Shown here: one piece after another, positions 17,748 to 28,503 of the stretch
Position numbering within the stretch: position 1 is the stretch's first letter
Layout of the letters: each line of letters opens with the position of its first letter
Assembly: GCF_002811475.1 (NCBI RefSeq)
Contig: NZ_NPDL01000005.1
Coordinates: 313,595-377,594 of the forward strand
DNA: 64,000 nucleotides
Source of the DNA: Leptospira hartskeerlii
GTDB lineage: Bacteria; Spirochaetota; Leptospiria; Leptospirales; Leptospiraceae
Direction: 5' to 3'
Program-made: the position numbers and the translations under genes
Notes under the pieces: generated by a model
Told to the model about the DNA's origin: nothing
Seen by the model: only the letters and a program-made list of their open reading frames with translations
Database searches by the model: none

Positions 17748-18956
17748 ATGAGACGATTTTGCATTAGGATCTTAACCTTCTCTCTATTTTTGGGACTCTT
17801 GTTACTTTCTGCAAGAGCAGACCTTCTTCTTGCCAAAACTAAAAAACAAAAACCTAAAAAAGAGAATGTACCAGAATATGTTTTCGGTTGGACCCAGGTT
17901 GCGTCCGGATTTAAAGAAATCACAGATATACAATTTCATTCCAGCCTTCCAGACGAGATGGTCGTCTTGGAGAAGAAAGGAAAAATCCTTCTTTGGAATT
18001 TTACAAATAAAGAATCGAAGCTAATCGCTGATTTTACGGGAAACGTAGAAACAAGATCGGAAGAAGGTTTACTTGGCCTTGCATTTCACCCTAAGTTTTC
18101 CGAAAATAAACTCTTTTATATCAATGCTGTTTCTAAGGAAGCGGGGAAAGACCAAACATTCATTTTAGAATTTCGATGGGATGATTCAAAAGTCATTCGT
18201 TGGCAGGATCGTAAGAGGATATTACTCAGAGTGGATCAACCTTATTCCAATCATAATGCAGGGCAGCTCAGTTTTGGTCCGGATGGAAAATTATATATTG
18301 GTTTTGGCGACGGCGGTGCCGGTGGAGATCCTTACAAACACGGACAAAATACTTCTACCTATCTAGGAACTCTGATCCGAATAACGCCTAACCTGGATTC
18401 CAATGCTCCTCCTTATAAAATTCCGGAAGATAATCCTTATAAAAATTCACCGGGCTTCTTACCGGAAATTTGGGCCTATGGACTTAGAAATCCTTGGAAG
18501 TTCTCATTCGATACAAAAAAGGGAGATCTGTATCTGGCAGATGTAGGACAGGACGAGTGGGAAGAAGTAGATCTGGTTCTAAAAGGCAAAAATTACGGTT
18601 GGAATATAAAGGAAGGGTTTCACTGCTTTTTACCTAAGACGGAATGTGAAAAACCGGGATTAACCGATCCAATTCTGGAATATGATCATGATTTAGGCCG
18701 TTCTATCACTGGTGGGTATGTTTACAGAGGGAAAAATCTCTCTAAATACTATGGATGGTACATTTTTGCCGACTTTGTTTCCGGAAAACTACTTGGTTTC
18801 TCTACCGAAACAGAAGGTAAAAGGAAACTAACTGTACTCGGGAGCACTCACTTCCTAATCAGCACATTTGGCCAAGATTCCTCAGGGGAGCTGTATTTTG
18901 GTGATTTTAGTTCAGGAAATATCTTCCAAATTGGAAAAAAAATTGAAATAAATTGA
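17748..18956 (+). CDS. PQQ-dependent sugar (glucose/sorbosone-type) dehydrogenase
   Basis: 402 aa from the ATG at 17748, which gives a clean signal peptide (MRRFCIRILTFSLFLGLLLLS); an upstream TTG at 17694 in the same frame is less likely. The product is a secreted six-bladed beta-propeller of the GSDH family: GLLGLAFHPKF, SNHNAGQLSFGPDG, the Ca2+/PQQ loop GFGDGGAGGDP, YGLRNPWKFSFD and DVGQDEWEEVD. It oxidises aldoses in the periplasm in known members; PQQ synthesis genes are not in this window, so cofactor use is uncertain. Confidence 0.87.
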   Translation: MRRFCIRILTFSLFLGLLLLSARADLLLAKTKKQKPKKENVPEYVFGWTQVASGFKEITDIQFHSSLPDEMVVLEKKGKILLWNFTNKESKLIADFTGNVETRSEEGLLGLAFHPKFSENKLFYINAVSKEAGKDQTFILEFRWDDSKVIRWQDRKRILLRVDQPYSNHNAGQLSFGPDGKLYIGFGDGGAGGDPYKHGQNTSTYLGTLIRITPNLDSNAPPYKIPEDNPYKNSPGFLPEIWAYGLRNPWKFSFDTKKGDLYLADVGQDEWEEVDLVLKGKNYGWNIKEGFHCFLPKTECEKPGLTDPILEYDHDLGRSITGGYVYRGKNLSKYYGWYIFADFVSGKLLGFSTETEGKRKLTVLGSTHFLISTFGQDSSGELYFGDFSSGNIFQIGKKIEIN

Positions 18957-19046
18957 AAATCCCAAATCCATAGATGTTAACCCAATATAGATCGGACTGC
19001 CTCCACCGCGGTTTCTGATTAATCTCGATCAAAGAAGGATAGGGGT

Positions 19047-20228
19047 ATGAATAAGATCATTTCCGTTGCATCAGCCGTCCTAATGGTCGGTCTGTTGACA
19101 TCCGGAGCTTGTAAAAAGCCTGCGGAGAACGCGGATTCCGCGAACGCAAAACAGAGCCAACCATCGGCAATCGTAGTATTTAGCGTAGGGGAAGCAAAAA
19201 TCCAACACGCTGATTTAACTGAAGACAAAGCTAGTCTTGGAACTGTCCTGAAAGAAGGGGACAAAGTTGAAACCAAGGCAAAAGCAAAAGTTGATATCCA
19301 ATTTTCCGACGGTTCAGCTGTTCGTTTGGCTGAAAAGTCTAGCTTGGAATTCTCCGCTCTCGCTTTGAATACCCAAGGAAACACTGACACTAGACTGTCC
19401 TTAGTTTCCGGAAAAGTTTTCGCTAAAGTAAATAAAGCAAGCAAAGACGACCAGTTCTCTGTAGTAACTCCGACCGCAATCGCGGGAGTTAGAGGAACTT
19501 CTTTCGTTGTGGATCGTACTAAAAACGACAGATCTGTCGTAAAAGTATTAGAAGGATCCGTTGCAGTATCCCCAAGAGTTCGTGCTCTGGAAGGTGCAAC
19601 TGCTGAAGAGATTTCTGCGAATGCAGAATTGCAAAAGATCAAAGCTTCATTAGACAAAGCTGAAGTTATCTTAGAAAAAGACGAGTCTTCCATAGTAAAA
19701 GCTCCTGATAAAAAATTCGGTGAGAAAGAACTTACTAAGCTAGACGCTACTTTGGAAAAAGACATTCCGAAAGCGGTTACTAAACTAACTGGTGCTGGAG
19801 TTTCCAAAACCGAAGAAGAAGAGATCAGAACTATCGTTACTCTGGACAAAGATACTACCGATAAATTAGTAAAACTGAATATCGATCCTAAGTCCGGCAA
19901 AGTAGACGAAGCTACTAACGCTGCTAACGAAGCAGAAAGAAAGAAAATCGAAGAAGAATTAGCTAAGCGTCAATCTGACGAGCTAAAAAGATTCAAGAAC
20001 GTTCTTGTTTCCGCTCCTAAAAACCTGAAAACCAATAAGGATCTTGTAAACTACTACGAGAAACTGGAAAAAATCGTACTGGCTGATGGCAAAACTACCA
20101 TCATCGGAGCGATCGTAGACCAGCAAGGTAGTACAATGATCGTCCATACCGAAGACGGTATTAAGAAGATCAACCAGGATGATGTAAAAGAAGTTATCTA
20201 CGACTTCCAAACTAAATCCGAAAACTAA
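19047..20228 (+). CDS. FecR-domain lipoprotein
   Basis: 393 aa. The signal peptide ends in a lipobox-like TSGAC, so it is a probable lipoprotein. A FecR-type domain covers roughly residues 45-175 (GEAKIQHADL, VDIQFSDGSAVRLAEKSSLEF, VVTPTAIAGVRGTSFVV), then a long charged helical region rich in Lys, Glu and Asp. The layout resembles the leptospiral lipoprotein LipL45, which is cut to a peripheral membrane fragment, but I cannot confirm orthology by eye. AGGATAGGGG precedes the ATG. A strong terminator follows at 20254. Alternative: a scaffold rather than a sigma regulator, since no ECF sigma gene is adjacent. Confidence 0.8.
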   Translation: MNKIISVASAVLMVGLLTSGACKKPAENADSANAKQSQPSAIVVFSVGEAKIQHADLTEDKASLGTVLKEGDKVETKAKAKVDIQFSDGSAVRLAEKSSLEFSALALNTQGNTDTRLSLVSGKVFAKVNKASKDDQFSVVTPTAIAGVRGTSFVVDRTKNDRSVVKVLEGSVAVSPRVRALEGATAEEISANAELQKIKASLDKAEVILEKDESSIVKAPDKKFGEKELTKLDATLEKDIPKAVTKLTGAGVSKTEEEEIRTIVTLDKDTTDKLVKLNIDPKSGKVDEATNAANEAERKKIEEELAKRQSDELKRFKNVLVSAPKNLKTNKDLVNYYEKLEKIVLADGKTTIIGAIVDQQGSTMIVHTEDGIKKINQDDVKEVIYDFQTKSEN

Positions 20229-20253
20229 TCCACAGGCACAAGCTTAAAGGTGG

Positions 20254-20290
20254 AAAAATCCCGGGTTACCGAAAGGTGGCTCGGGTTTTT
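20254..20290 (+). terminator. Strong intrinsic terminator after FecR lipoprotein
   Basis: A long stem (AAAATCCCGGGTTACC with GGTGGCTCGGGTTTTT, mostly paired, GAAA tetraloop) ends in a U-tract. A-tract and T-tract on both sides make it potentially bidirectional, also serving the minus-strand gene ending at 20324. Confidence 0.88.
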
Positions 20291-20323
20291 CTATTTATAA
20301 GCATCTGTGATCTCCTTGCGAAA

Positions 20324-20659
20324 TTACCTGGCTTTATGATTAGGATGAGTGTCTAAGTAATGATCCCAGAGTCTTAGGATCATGTTTGAAATTTCTTCTA
20401 GATCTAAAACTAGAAGCTTATCTTTATAATTCACGAGCAGTTTACTTTTACCGAATTTTTGGATCTCTCCCCATTCAACTCTAAAGCCAGGGATCAAACT
20501 GATAGAATCGAATAAAACGTCTTTGATCTCCATTTTGGAAACATGACCATTTTGTTTAGAAAGATAAGATAGAATAGAATGGAAGATGATCTTTTTCATC
20601 TCTCCGGTATCCGGAATCTCCGGAAATTTATCTTTGAACCTTTTTAATTTTCGAACCAC
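20324..20659 (-). CDS. Hypothetical protein encoded downstream of lipA
   Basis: 111 aa, basic N-terminus (MVRKLKRFKDKFPEIP), soluble, no recognised domain. It begins 16 bp inside the 3' end of lipA, so translational coupling is likely. Segments such as LVNYKDKLLVLDLEEISNMI suggest a small alpha/beta fold. Its place behind lipA may hint at a role in lipoylation, but nothing in the sequence proves it. Confidence 0.65.
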   Translation of the reverse strand: MVRKLKRFKDKFPEIPDTGEMKKIIFHSILSYLSKQNGHVSKMEIKDVLFDSISLIPGFRVEWGEIQKFGKSKLLVNYKDKLLVLDLEEISNMILRLWDHYLDTHPNHKAR

Positions 20660-21549
20660 GGCACTTGCTCGTCCGCGTGATAAGAACTTCTAACCAAAGG
20701 TCCAGAGAACACAGTTCTGAATCCTAAGGCTTTTCCAAATTCTTTCAGATCTTTGAATACTTCCGGACGAATATATTCGCTCACAGGAAGATGTGTAGGA
20801 GTTGGCTGCAGATATTGTCCAAGGGTAATCATCTGCACTCCGACTGATCTGAGATCTTTTAGAGTTTGGTGAACTTCTTCTAAAGTTTCGCCTAGTCCAA
20901 GAATCAATCCACTTTTAGTTAAAAGTCCTCTTCCCGATGCGTGCCCCAGAACATCCAAAGATCTTTCGTATTTTTTGGCGGGAGCTACAGTAGGAAATAA
21001 TCTCTCTACTGTTTCTAAGTTATGATTGAATATGTCCGGCTTGGAAGAATAAACGATCTCTAAGTTTTCTTCTCTCATTTTGAAGTCCGGAACTAAGATT
21101 TCAATTTTGCATTCAGGTAATCTTTCTCGGATCAGTTCTACAGTTTTTTTATAATGAGCCGCTCCTCCATCCGATAGGTCATCTCTGTTTACTGATGTGA
21201 TAACTACGTGGTTTAGGCCTAATGCCTTTGCGGATTCTGCAACTCTTAGAGGTTCTTCCGGATCTAACGCAAGCGGTTTTCCAAAGGCAACATCACAGTA
21301 AGAACAACGTCTTGTGCAGATATCCCCTGCGAGCATATAGGTGGCGGTTTTTCTGGACCAACAATGATTCAGGTTGGGACAGGAAGCGCTTTCGCAGACT
21401 GTATTGAGTTTTCCGTCCTCTACGGAACTGCGGACGAAATCGACCGGATTTTCCTTTCCCCGGAAAGGAAGCCTGACCTTTAACCAATCCGGTTTTTCGG
21501 GAGCGGGTTGATATGCATTGGATCTGGGCTTCTTTTTTAGAGGATTCAC
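20644..21549 (-). CDS. lipA: Lipoyl synthase
   Basis: 301 aa radical SAM enzyme that inserts two sulfurs into octanoyl groups on 2-oxoacid dehydrogenase and glycine cleavage proteins. Both cluster motifs are present: the auxiliary cluster CX4CX5C (Cys52, 57, 63) and the radical SAM CX3CX2C (Cys78, 82, 85, CTRRCSYC). The auxiliary cluster's fourth ligand Ser is in the C-terminal SGPLVRSSYHA, as in characterised LipA. Length and start are typical. It is divergent from the pseudouridine synthase gene. Confidence 0.97.
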   Translation of the reverse strand: MNPLKKKPRSNAYQPAPEKPDWLKVRLPFRGKENPVDFVRSSVEDGKLNTVCESASCPNLNHCWSRKTATYMLAGDICTRRCSYCDVAFGKPLALDPEEPLRVAESAKALGLNHVVITSVNRDDLSDGGAAHYKKTVELIRERLPECKIEILVPDFKMREENLEIVYSSKPDIFNHNLETVERLFPTVAPAKKYERSLDVLGHASGRGLLTKSGLILGLGETLEEVHQTLKDLRSVGVQMITLGQYLQPTPTHLPVSEYIRPEVFKDLKEFGKALGFRTVFSGPLVRSSYHADEQVPWFEN

Positions 21550-21642
21550 CCTTAAAGCCTCCGTCTGAGTCCTAAAAGAGTCAAGTGTTTTGGGTAGCCG
21601 GAAATAGGCGGGTGTCCGAATCTGGAGGGACTGAGGGCAAGT

Positions 21643-22398
21643 TTGGGCGAAAAAGGCGCAAAAGAAAAATCAGGGGAAGATTCCTCCAAAGAGATCCGGA
21701 TCAATCGATTCCTGGCAGACTGCGGGCTAGGCTCTCGCAGAAAAGTGGAAGAATTGATTCTTTCCGGCAAAGTGAAAGTCAATGGAGTCGTCGAAAAAAA
21801 TCTAAGCACAAAGATCCGGGTAGGATCTGATCTAGTTCAGGTAGGAAATAAAAAATTAGTTCCCCCTACAGGCGCGGTGTTCCTCGCATTAAATAAACCG
21901 AAAGGTTTTCTTTGCTCCCATAACGATCGTTTTCATTCCAATACTGTTTTTGAATTACTCCCTAAAAAGTATGGAAAACTTTTTATCGCAGGAAGATTGG
22001 ACCTAGATTCCAGGGGACTTCTTCTTTTATCCGACCAAGGCAATTTAGTCCAAGAGATCACTCATCCATCCGAAGGTTCCGAAAAAGAATACGAAGTCCT
22101 GTTGGAAGAAGAATTGGATTCCAAGGAAGTGAAGGACAGATTCACTAAGGGATTTATAGACGAAGGAGAATTTTTAAAAGCGGAGAAGGTTACATCCTTA
22201 ACAAAAGGAGAAGGATCTTCTAAATTCAGAGTGATCTTAAAGCAGGGAAGAAAGAGACAGATCCGCAGAATGTTCACAATACTCGGCGGAAGAGTAATCG
22301 ATCTGCAAAGGATCCGTATCGGAAAACTTTCTTTGGAAAAATTGAAAATCGGAGAAGGTAAGTTTGTCTTACTCGATCCTAAAGTTTGGAGACCATGA
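21643..22398 (+). CDS. rRNA pseudouridine synthase, RsuA/RluB/E/F family
   Basis: 251 aa. An N-terminal S4 RNA-binding domain (RINRFLADCGLGSRRKVEELI, with KVKVNG) is followed by the catalytic domain with GRLDLDSRGLLLLS, the catalytic Asp being residue 120. The C-terminal KQGRKRQIRRMF is the other family signature. The likely start is the TTG at 21643, preceded by GAGGG. The stop overlaps the MBOAT start codon as ATGA (22395-22398), so the two are translationally coupled. Which uridine it modifies (23S 2605-like or 16S 516-like) is undecided. Confidence 0.92.
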   Translation: MGEKGAKEKSGEDSSKEIRINRFLADCGLGSRRKVEELILSGKVKVNGVVEKNLSTKIRVGSDLVQVGNKKLVPPTGAVFLALNKPKGFLCSHNDRFHSNTVFELLPKKYGKLFIAGRLDLDSRGLLLLSDQGNLVQEITHPSEGSEKEYEVLLEEELDSKEVKDRFTKGFIDEGEFLKAEKVTSLTKGEGSSKFRVILKQGRKRQIRRMFTILGGRVIDLQRIRIGKLSLEKLKIGEGKFVLLDPKVWRP

Positions 22399-23804
22399 AT
22401 TTTACCAGTTTAGAATTTTTATTTTTTTTCTGTCTAGTATTTCTGGTGTATTGGAATCTTCCGGACGCTTTAAAGAAATATTTTCTCATTCTAAGTTCTG
22501 CGTTATTTTACGCATTCTCCTCCTGGAAGTTTTTATTCCATCTCATCCTTGTGGTGGCGATCAACTGGGCATTCATACGGTTTTTCTTAGCAAAAAAATG
22601 GTTCTTACCGGTTTCCATCGGATTCAATGTTCTTAATTTAGCCTTTTTTAAATATTTCTATTTTTTCGCGGATCTCGCAGGGATATTTTTAGGAATTCCA
22701 GATTTCCAAAACAAGGTCAGCTTAGATGGAATACTTTCCAAGTCTTTGGACTGGGCTGGATTCGAAGTGGTTCTTCCTTTAACGATTAGCTATTATACAT
22801 TCCAATTCATTTCCCTTTTAGTGGATAAGAAGAAAGGAACGATCGCAGAGGAAATCGGTTTTTTCAAACTTGCTTCTTATATTTTCCTTTTTCCTGTTAT
22901 GATCGCTGGACCCATCTTAAGGTTTAACGATGTGGCAACCCAATTCGATTCTCCTAAAATGGAAAAGGAAGATATGGTAGATGGGCTTTGGCTCTTGGTC
23001 ATCGGTCTTTTCAAAAAGTCCGTAGTTTCCGTTTTGATGTCCGGATCTATCTTCCAGGTATTTGCGGAAACATCTGCTTTTTCAGGAGCGGCACTTTTAA
23101 GTACAGTCTATTTCTTTGCGATCTATCTTTACTTAGATTTTTCAGGACTGACCGATATCGCCAGAGGAATGGGGAAACTTTTAGGATTTACTCTTCCTCA
23201 AAACTTCAGGGCTCCGTTCTTCTTCAATGGGTTCGGAGATTTTTGGAGAAGATGGCATTTGACCTTCTCCTTTTGGATCAGAGATTATTTATACATTCCA
23301 CTCGGCGGTTCTAGAAGTGGAACATTGCGCACTTGTTTTAATTACCTAGTAGCATTTGGTCTTGGCGGACTCTGGCATGGTGCCAATTTGAATTATCTTC
23401 TTTGGGGAGTTCTAACAGGTTTATATCTCTCAATCGAAAGAGTATTGAATGATTGGAAGGTTAAGATCCTTCCTGAGATCCCTTATGTAAAAAGAACCAT
23501 CACATACTTATTCGTTCTGAATATTTATAGTATCTCCTGGATATTATTCTTCACTCCTGATTTCGGTTCTGCTCTGGCGGCGGTGCAAAGAATATTTATT
23601 TGGGCGAATGGAGTTTCTTTCCCGAATATGGAACCTTGTATTTTTGCACTTTTAGTCGCGATCTTATTCCATTCAGCAGAAGAATGGCCCGAGAAATTTA
23701 AGGTTAGGTTCCAATGGAAAGCGGCGCTTCTTCCTATCGTGTGGATCTTGGTCTTACTTGCTCTACCGAGTGGAAACGCTGATTTCTTTTACGGACAATT
23801 CTGA
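22395..23804 (+). CDS. MBOAT-family O-acyltransferase (AlgI/DltB-like), copy 1
   Basis: 469 aa, about ten hydrophobic segments. Start at 22395 is fixed by the ATGA overlap with the upstream gene. Signature motifs: GPILRFND, WRRWHLTFSFWIRDYLYIPLGG, and the catalytic His in GGLWHGANLNYLLWG. Known relatives move acyl groups across the inner membrane onto alginate, peptidoglycan or teichoic acid. The DUF1574/SGNH-like gene follows after 8 bp, an arrangement repeated at 52585-55192. The acceptor is unknown; LPS or another envelope glycan is a reasonable guess. Confidence 0.93.
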   Translation: MNFTSLEFLFFFCLVFLVYWNLPDALKKYFLILSSALFYAFSSWKFLFHLILVVAINWAFIRFFLAKKWFLPVSIGFNVLNLAFFKYFYFFADLAGIFLGIPDFQNKVSLDGILSKSLDWAGFEVVLPLTISYYTFQFISLLVDKKKGTIAEEIGFFKLASYIFLFPVMIAGPILRFNDVATQFDSPKMEKEDMVDGLWLLVIGLFKKSVVSVLMSGSIFQVFAETSAFSGAALLSTVYFFAIYLYLDFSGLTDIARGMGKLLGFTLPQNFRAPFFFNGFGDFWRRWHLTFSFWIRDYLYIPLGGSRSGTLRTCFNYLVAFGLGGLWHGANLNYLLWGVLTGLYLSIERVLNDWKVKILPEIPYVKRTITYLFVLNIYSISWILFFTPDFGSALAAVQRIFIWANGVSFPNMEPCIFALLVAILFHSAEEWPEKFKVRFQWKAALLPIVWILVLLALPSGNADFFYGQF

Positions 23805-23812
23805 GAAATATC

Positions 23813-24847
23813 ATGAAAAAGAAATATATCTATCTTCCTTTACTCTTTCTGATCGTTTTATTCTTTGCGGATAAAATTTTCCTTTTGGACTTCTTCCAAA
23901 CTTCTTTTTACCAAGAAGGAAATCCTGTCTATTACACTCAAAGAAGAAATCTATTTGAGAAACTTCAAAAAGACGGATCTCTCAAAGACAAAAATTTGCT
24001 TTTGGCGTTCGGGGATTCTAGAGCTTATCCATATTCTATTAAAACACTTCCTCCTTCTTTTGCGAACGATTGGACAGTGTATAATTTTTCGGGACCACAA
24101 GCTGTTCCTGCTTACGGCTTCTATTGGTTTCGTAAAATTATAGAAGCAGGAATTAAACCTAAGGCCGTATTTTATGTGATCAGCCCGGAAGGGTTTGATG
24201 ATTCTAAGGGTTTATTCTATGAACCTTTTTTAAGATTGGGAGCGGACCAAGAATTTAAGGAAACATATTGGGAAAATTTTTCCTTCTCTGATAAATTAGA
24301 AATCTGGAAGGAGAAATTCTTCAGCATTCGAAAGATAAAACCAGGTTTTAAACTTTTTTGGTCCAGGTTCACCGGCGGAAAACTAAAACAGTATAGACCG
24401 GATCAGAATCACGAAAATCTGATCTTGGAACTTGGAAACGGAGAGCAGCTTGCTTATGCAAGTGCGAGCAATAATCCTAAAAAACTAGAAAAGGATGCAC
24501 TTCGTCTTAAGAGTATTTATCTATCCGGATTTACCTTAGGGGAGACCGAATTTTTCTTTGTGGAAGAATTCTTAAAACTCGCGGAGAAGGAAGGGATCAA
24601 GGCCTATTTGATTTGGCCGAAAGTGTATCCAGGATATAGAGAGGGATATTACGAATTAGGGCTCGAAAAATCCTGGTGGCCTCGCGTCAGGGAACTTGCA
24701 TTCAAATATGGCGCTTCTGCGGCCGATATGAATACATTAAGCTCTTGCGATCTATACTACGATGGTTCTCACCAGAGTGTATTTTGTATTTCAGAACAAT
24801 CTGAAATTCTAATGAATGATTTCACAGGGAAGAAAAAACTTCCCTGA
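23813..24847 (+). CDS. DUF1574-type SGNH-like partner of the MBOAT, copy 1
   Basis: 344 aa. One N-terminal membrane anchor (YIYLPLLFLIVLFFADKIF), the rest presumably periplasmic. GDSR at 67-70 resembles the SGNH nucleophile block, and DGSH at 317-320 resembles the Asp-His end of that catalytic triad. This, plus the MBOAT 8 bp upstream, recalls AlgI/AlgJ, PatA/PatB and DltB/DltD pairs, where the SGNH protein places the acyl group on the polymer (inference). I believe the Pfam name is DUF1574. A perfect 8-bp hairpin overlaps its stop. Confidence 0.82.
   Translation: MKKKYIYLPLLFLIVLFFADKIFLLDFFQTSFYQEGNPVYYTQRRNLFEKLQKDGSLKDKNLLLAFGDSRAYPYSIKTLPPSFANDWTVYNFSGPQAVPAYGFYWFRKIIEAGIKPKAVFYVISPEGFDDSKGLFYEPFLRLGADQEFKETYWENFSFSDKLEIWKEKFFSIRKIKPGFKLFWSRFTGGKLKQYRPDQNHENLILELGNGEQLAYASASNNPKKLEKDALRLKSIYLSGFTLGETEFFFVEEFLKLAEKEGIKAYLIWPKVYPGYREGYYELGLEKSWWPRVRELAFKYGASAADMNTLSSCDLYYDGSHQSVFCISEQSEILMNDFTGKKKLP
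24825..24846. terminator. Hairpin CAGGGAAG-A6-CTTCCCTG at convergent junction
   Basis: Perfect 8-bp arms with a six-A loop, overlapping the stop codon of the DUF1574-type gene and facing the convergent transaldolase gene. There is no good U-tract on either strand, so it may stall or protect transcripts rather than terminate them by itself. Confidence 0.45.
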
Positions 24848-24869
24848 AAAATCGATTAAGCGAAGCGGC

Positions 24870-25514
24870 TTACCACTTAAGTTTCTTAGCGTCTTCTAAG
24901 AATTTTTCCAAACCGATATCGGTGAGAGGATGTTTGAATAACTGCTGGTAAGCAGAGATCGGCATAGTAGCACAATCAGCTCCGCGAAGAGCGGACTCTT
25001 TCAAGTGGATTGGTCCTCTGATAGAAGCAGCTAAAATTTTAGTTTCATAACCGTAGTTATCATAGATCTCTCTTATCTCGGAGATAAGTTCCATTCCGTC
25101 CCAGGAAGTATCGTCTACACGACCGATAAATGGAGAAATATAAGTGGCTCCGGCTTTTGCTGCGAGAAGCGCCTGAGGTGCGGAAAAACAAAGAGTTACG
25201 TTTGTAGGAATTCCTTTCTCAGTTAGTTTTACTACTGTTTTCAATCCTTCCGGAATTAAAGGAACTTTAATCACTACGTTTGGAGCGATCTTTACAAGTT
25301 CGTCCGCTTCCTTTAACATATCTTCATGTTTGGTTGCAAGTACTTCTGCGCTCACAGGACCAGGCACGATTGCACAGATCTCTTTGATCACTTCTTTAAA
25401 GCTACGACCTGATTTAGCGATCAAAGACGGGTTTGTAGTAACTCCGTCCAAAAGACCGTAGGACGCGATCTCTTTGATCTCGTCCACATTTGCTGTATCT
25501 AAATATAATTCCAC
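24870..25514 (-). CDS. tal: Transaldolase, small MipB/TalC type
   Basis: 214 aa, the length of the small transaldolase/fructose-6-phosphate aldolase subfamily. Schiff-base lysine in [11 protein letters not shown]; other signatures are [43 protein letters not shown] and SPFIGRVDD. It exchanges three-carbon units in the non-oxidative pentose phosphate pathway; TalC and Fsa activities cannot be told apart by eye. Start is GTG at 25514 with CGGAG upstream. Confidence 0.93.
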   Translation of the reverse strand: MELYLDTANVDEIKEIASYGLLDGVTTNPSLIAKSGRSFKEVIKEICAIVPGPVSAEVLATKHEDMLKEADELVKIAPNVVIKVPLIPEGLKTVVKLTEKGIPTNVTLCFSAPQALLAAKAGATYISPFIGRVDDTSWDGMELISEIREIYDNYGYETKILAASIRGPIHLKESALRGADCATMPISAYQQLFKHPLTDIGLEKFLEDAKKLKW

Positions 25515-25583
25515 GGTTTGCTCCGAAAGATTTTGAATCTCTCTGGATAGTGGTAGCCTTAGGGGCCTTCGGTCAAGGATTTC

Positions 25584-26294
25584 TTACGGGATCAGATCTC
25601 TTAAAGTTTTGATTTCTTCAGCAGAGAAGAACTCTTTATATTCTTTTTCGATCTGGGCCTTTACCTTGGAACTGAAATAATCCACTCTTCTTGTAAAAGG
25701 TTGTTTTTTATAAGCTTCCTTCCATTGGACAATGAATCCGCCTGCTGGAGGCGCCTGTCTTTCGTCGGTTAATTCCCAAATGACTGCTCCCCCGATCTTC
25801 TTATCATCCAGGGTCTCTTTTTTAGGCTTTCCATACTTATTTTCCAGTTTGGACTGAACTTCTTTTCCTGGAAGATAACGAAAGGAAACACCAACGGAGA
25901 ATAGTTTACCAGGCTCTAGATGTTCGTCTTCATCCGGAGAAGTTTCTTTTTCAGGACGAGGTTGGTTCTTATCTTTCGGGCGGGAATCCAGCACCAACTT
26001 AGGAGTGGAATAAAAACGGTATAGATAGAAGATCCCATTTCTTCTTACAAGCAGGGACTTCTCTTTATCTTCATGAACTACTTCAATCTTTTCCTCACTT
26101 TGAGGATTTGCTGCTAAGGATAAAAACTTGTCTCTAACTTGGGCATAGGATGCTTCCCAAGAGACTTCCGCAAATCCGTCTAAGGTGGGTTTGGAGCCGT
26201 TATTTCTGGAATTATCTCCCGGAAACTGAGAAAATACGGAACTCCAAGGAAGGAGTAGGGAGAATAAGAACAGGAAGATGGATTGCCCTTTCAT
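25584..26294 (-). CDS. Exported hypothetical protein
   Basis: 236 aa with a signal peptide (MKGQSIFLFLFSLLLPWSSVFS, cleaved before QFPG). The mature protein has the segment DGFAEVSWEASYAQVRDKFL, then a Pro/Glu-rich linker (KETSPDEDEHLEPG) and a Lys-rich C-terminus. Leptospiral proteins of this style are periplasmic and uncharacterised; no catalytic motif seen. It follows the membrane gene 26327-26959 in the same direction after 32 bp and may form a unit with purN, purH and that gene. Confidence 0.75.
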   Translation of the reverse strand: MKGQSIFLFLFSLLLPWSSVFSQFPGDNSRNNGSKPTLDGFAEVSWEASYAQVRDKFLSLAANPQSEEKIEVVHEDKEKSLLVRRNGIFYLYRFYSTPKLVLDSRPKDKNQPRPEKETSPDEDEHLEPGKLFSVGVSFRYLPGKEVQSKLENKYGKPKKETLDDKKIGGAVIWELTDERQAPPAGGFIVQWKEAYKKQPFTRRVDYFSSKVKAQIEKEYKEFFSAEEIKTLRDLIP

Positions 26295-26326
26295 TCTTTA
26301 ACTATCGGCAGAAAACCAAACAAGAA

Positions 26327-26959
26327 TTAGGAATCTTCCCCCAAATCCTCCAGGTCTTCTTCCTCTCTGTCCACGCGAATTCCCCCGAATTTTACCTTTC
26401 CGTTCCATCTTAAGATCAGAAGGACCAAAAGGATCAGAACATTCGGAAGAACGAATAAAAAGGAAATCTCATGGTAGAGGCCGTAAACCGCTAGATTCGA
26501 GGCGATCACAGAGATAAAGATCCCGGAAAGTAAGGGAATTTCTTGGTTTAGAAGTCTTGCCAGAAAGGATCCACTGTTTCGAGAGATCCTGGCCGCTCTT
26601 AAAACTTCGGAAGAAATAAAAGAGTAAAATGCAAGTACAAGCACCGGCATGATAAAGGATAGAAAGAAATAATTTCCAAAAGAATCCGTATAATGAGGAG
26701 AACCGATAAGTCCCCCGGTTAGTGTCCAGACATACGCAAAGAATGCAGAGAGCCCGAATGCGAGAAGTCCATATTGAAGACTTCCCGCTGATTCAAAAAT
26801 AGAAACGATCTTAGAAGGAATAATTCTCGCCCAATCAGTCAGTTCTTGTTTTTCGAAAGTATCCTTTCCGCTTAAGTAAAGAAGTCGGAAATAATAGTCT
26901 CCTAAGGAAACAACTACTAATGTGATAACTAAATAGATTAGGTAGAGAAAGAATTCCAT
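26327..26959 (-). CDS. Integral membrane protein of unknown function
   Basis: 210 aa with about five hydrophobic segments (for example FFLYLIYLVITLVVVSLGDYY, GLLAFGLSAFFAYVWTLTGG, FFLSFIMPVLVLAFYSF, IFISVIASNLAVYGLY, LFVLPNVLILLVLLIL) and an acidic tail (DREEEDLEDLGEDS). No family recognised. It starts one base after the purH stop, so it is co-transcribed with purH. Any link to purine synthesis is doubtful; this is probably just operon packing. Confidence 0.75.
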   Translation of the reverse strand: MEFFLYLIYLVITLVVVSLGDYYFRLLYLSGKDTFEKQELTDWARIIPSKIVSIFESAGSLQYGLLAFGLSAFFAYVWTLTGGLIGSPHYTDSFGNYFFLSFIMPVLVLAFYSFISSEVLRAARISRNSGSFLARLLNQEIPLLSGIFISVIASNLAVYGLYHEISFLFVLPNVLILLVLLILRWNGKVKFGGIRVDREEEDLEDLGEDS

Positions 26960-26960
26960 C

Positions 26961-28502
<1,542 letters not shown>

Positions 28503-28503
28503 G

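Noticed and set aside
25203..25214. GTAGGAATTCCT inside the transaldolase gene resembling the repeat palindrome
   Set aside because: It is incomplete (short arms) and lies in conserved coding sequence, explained by codons for the protein.
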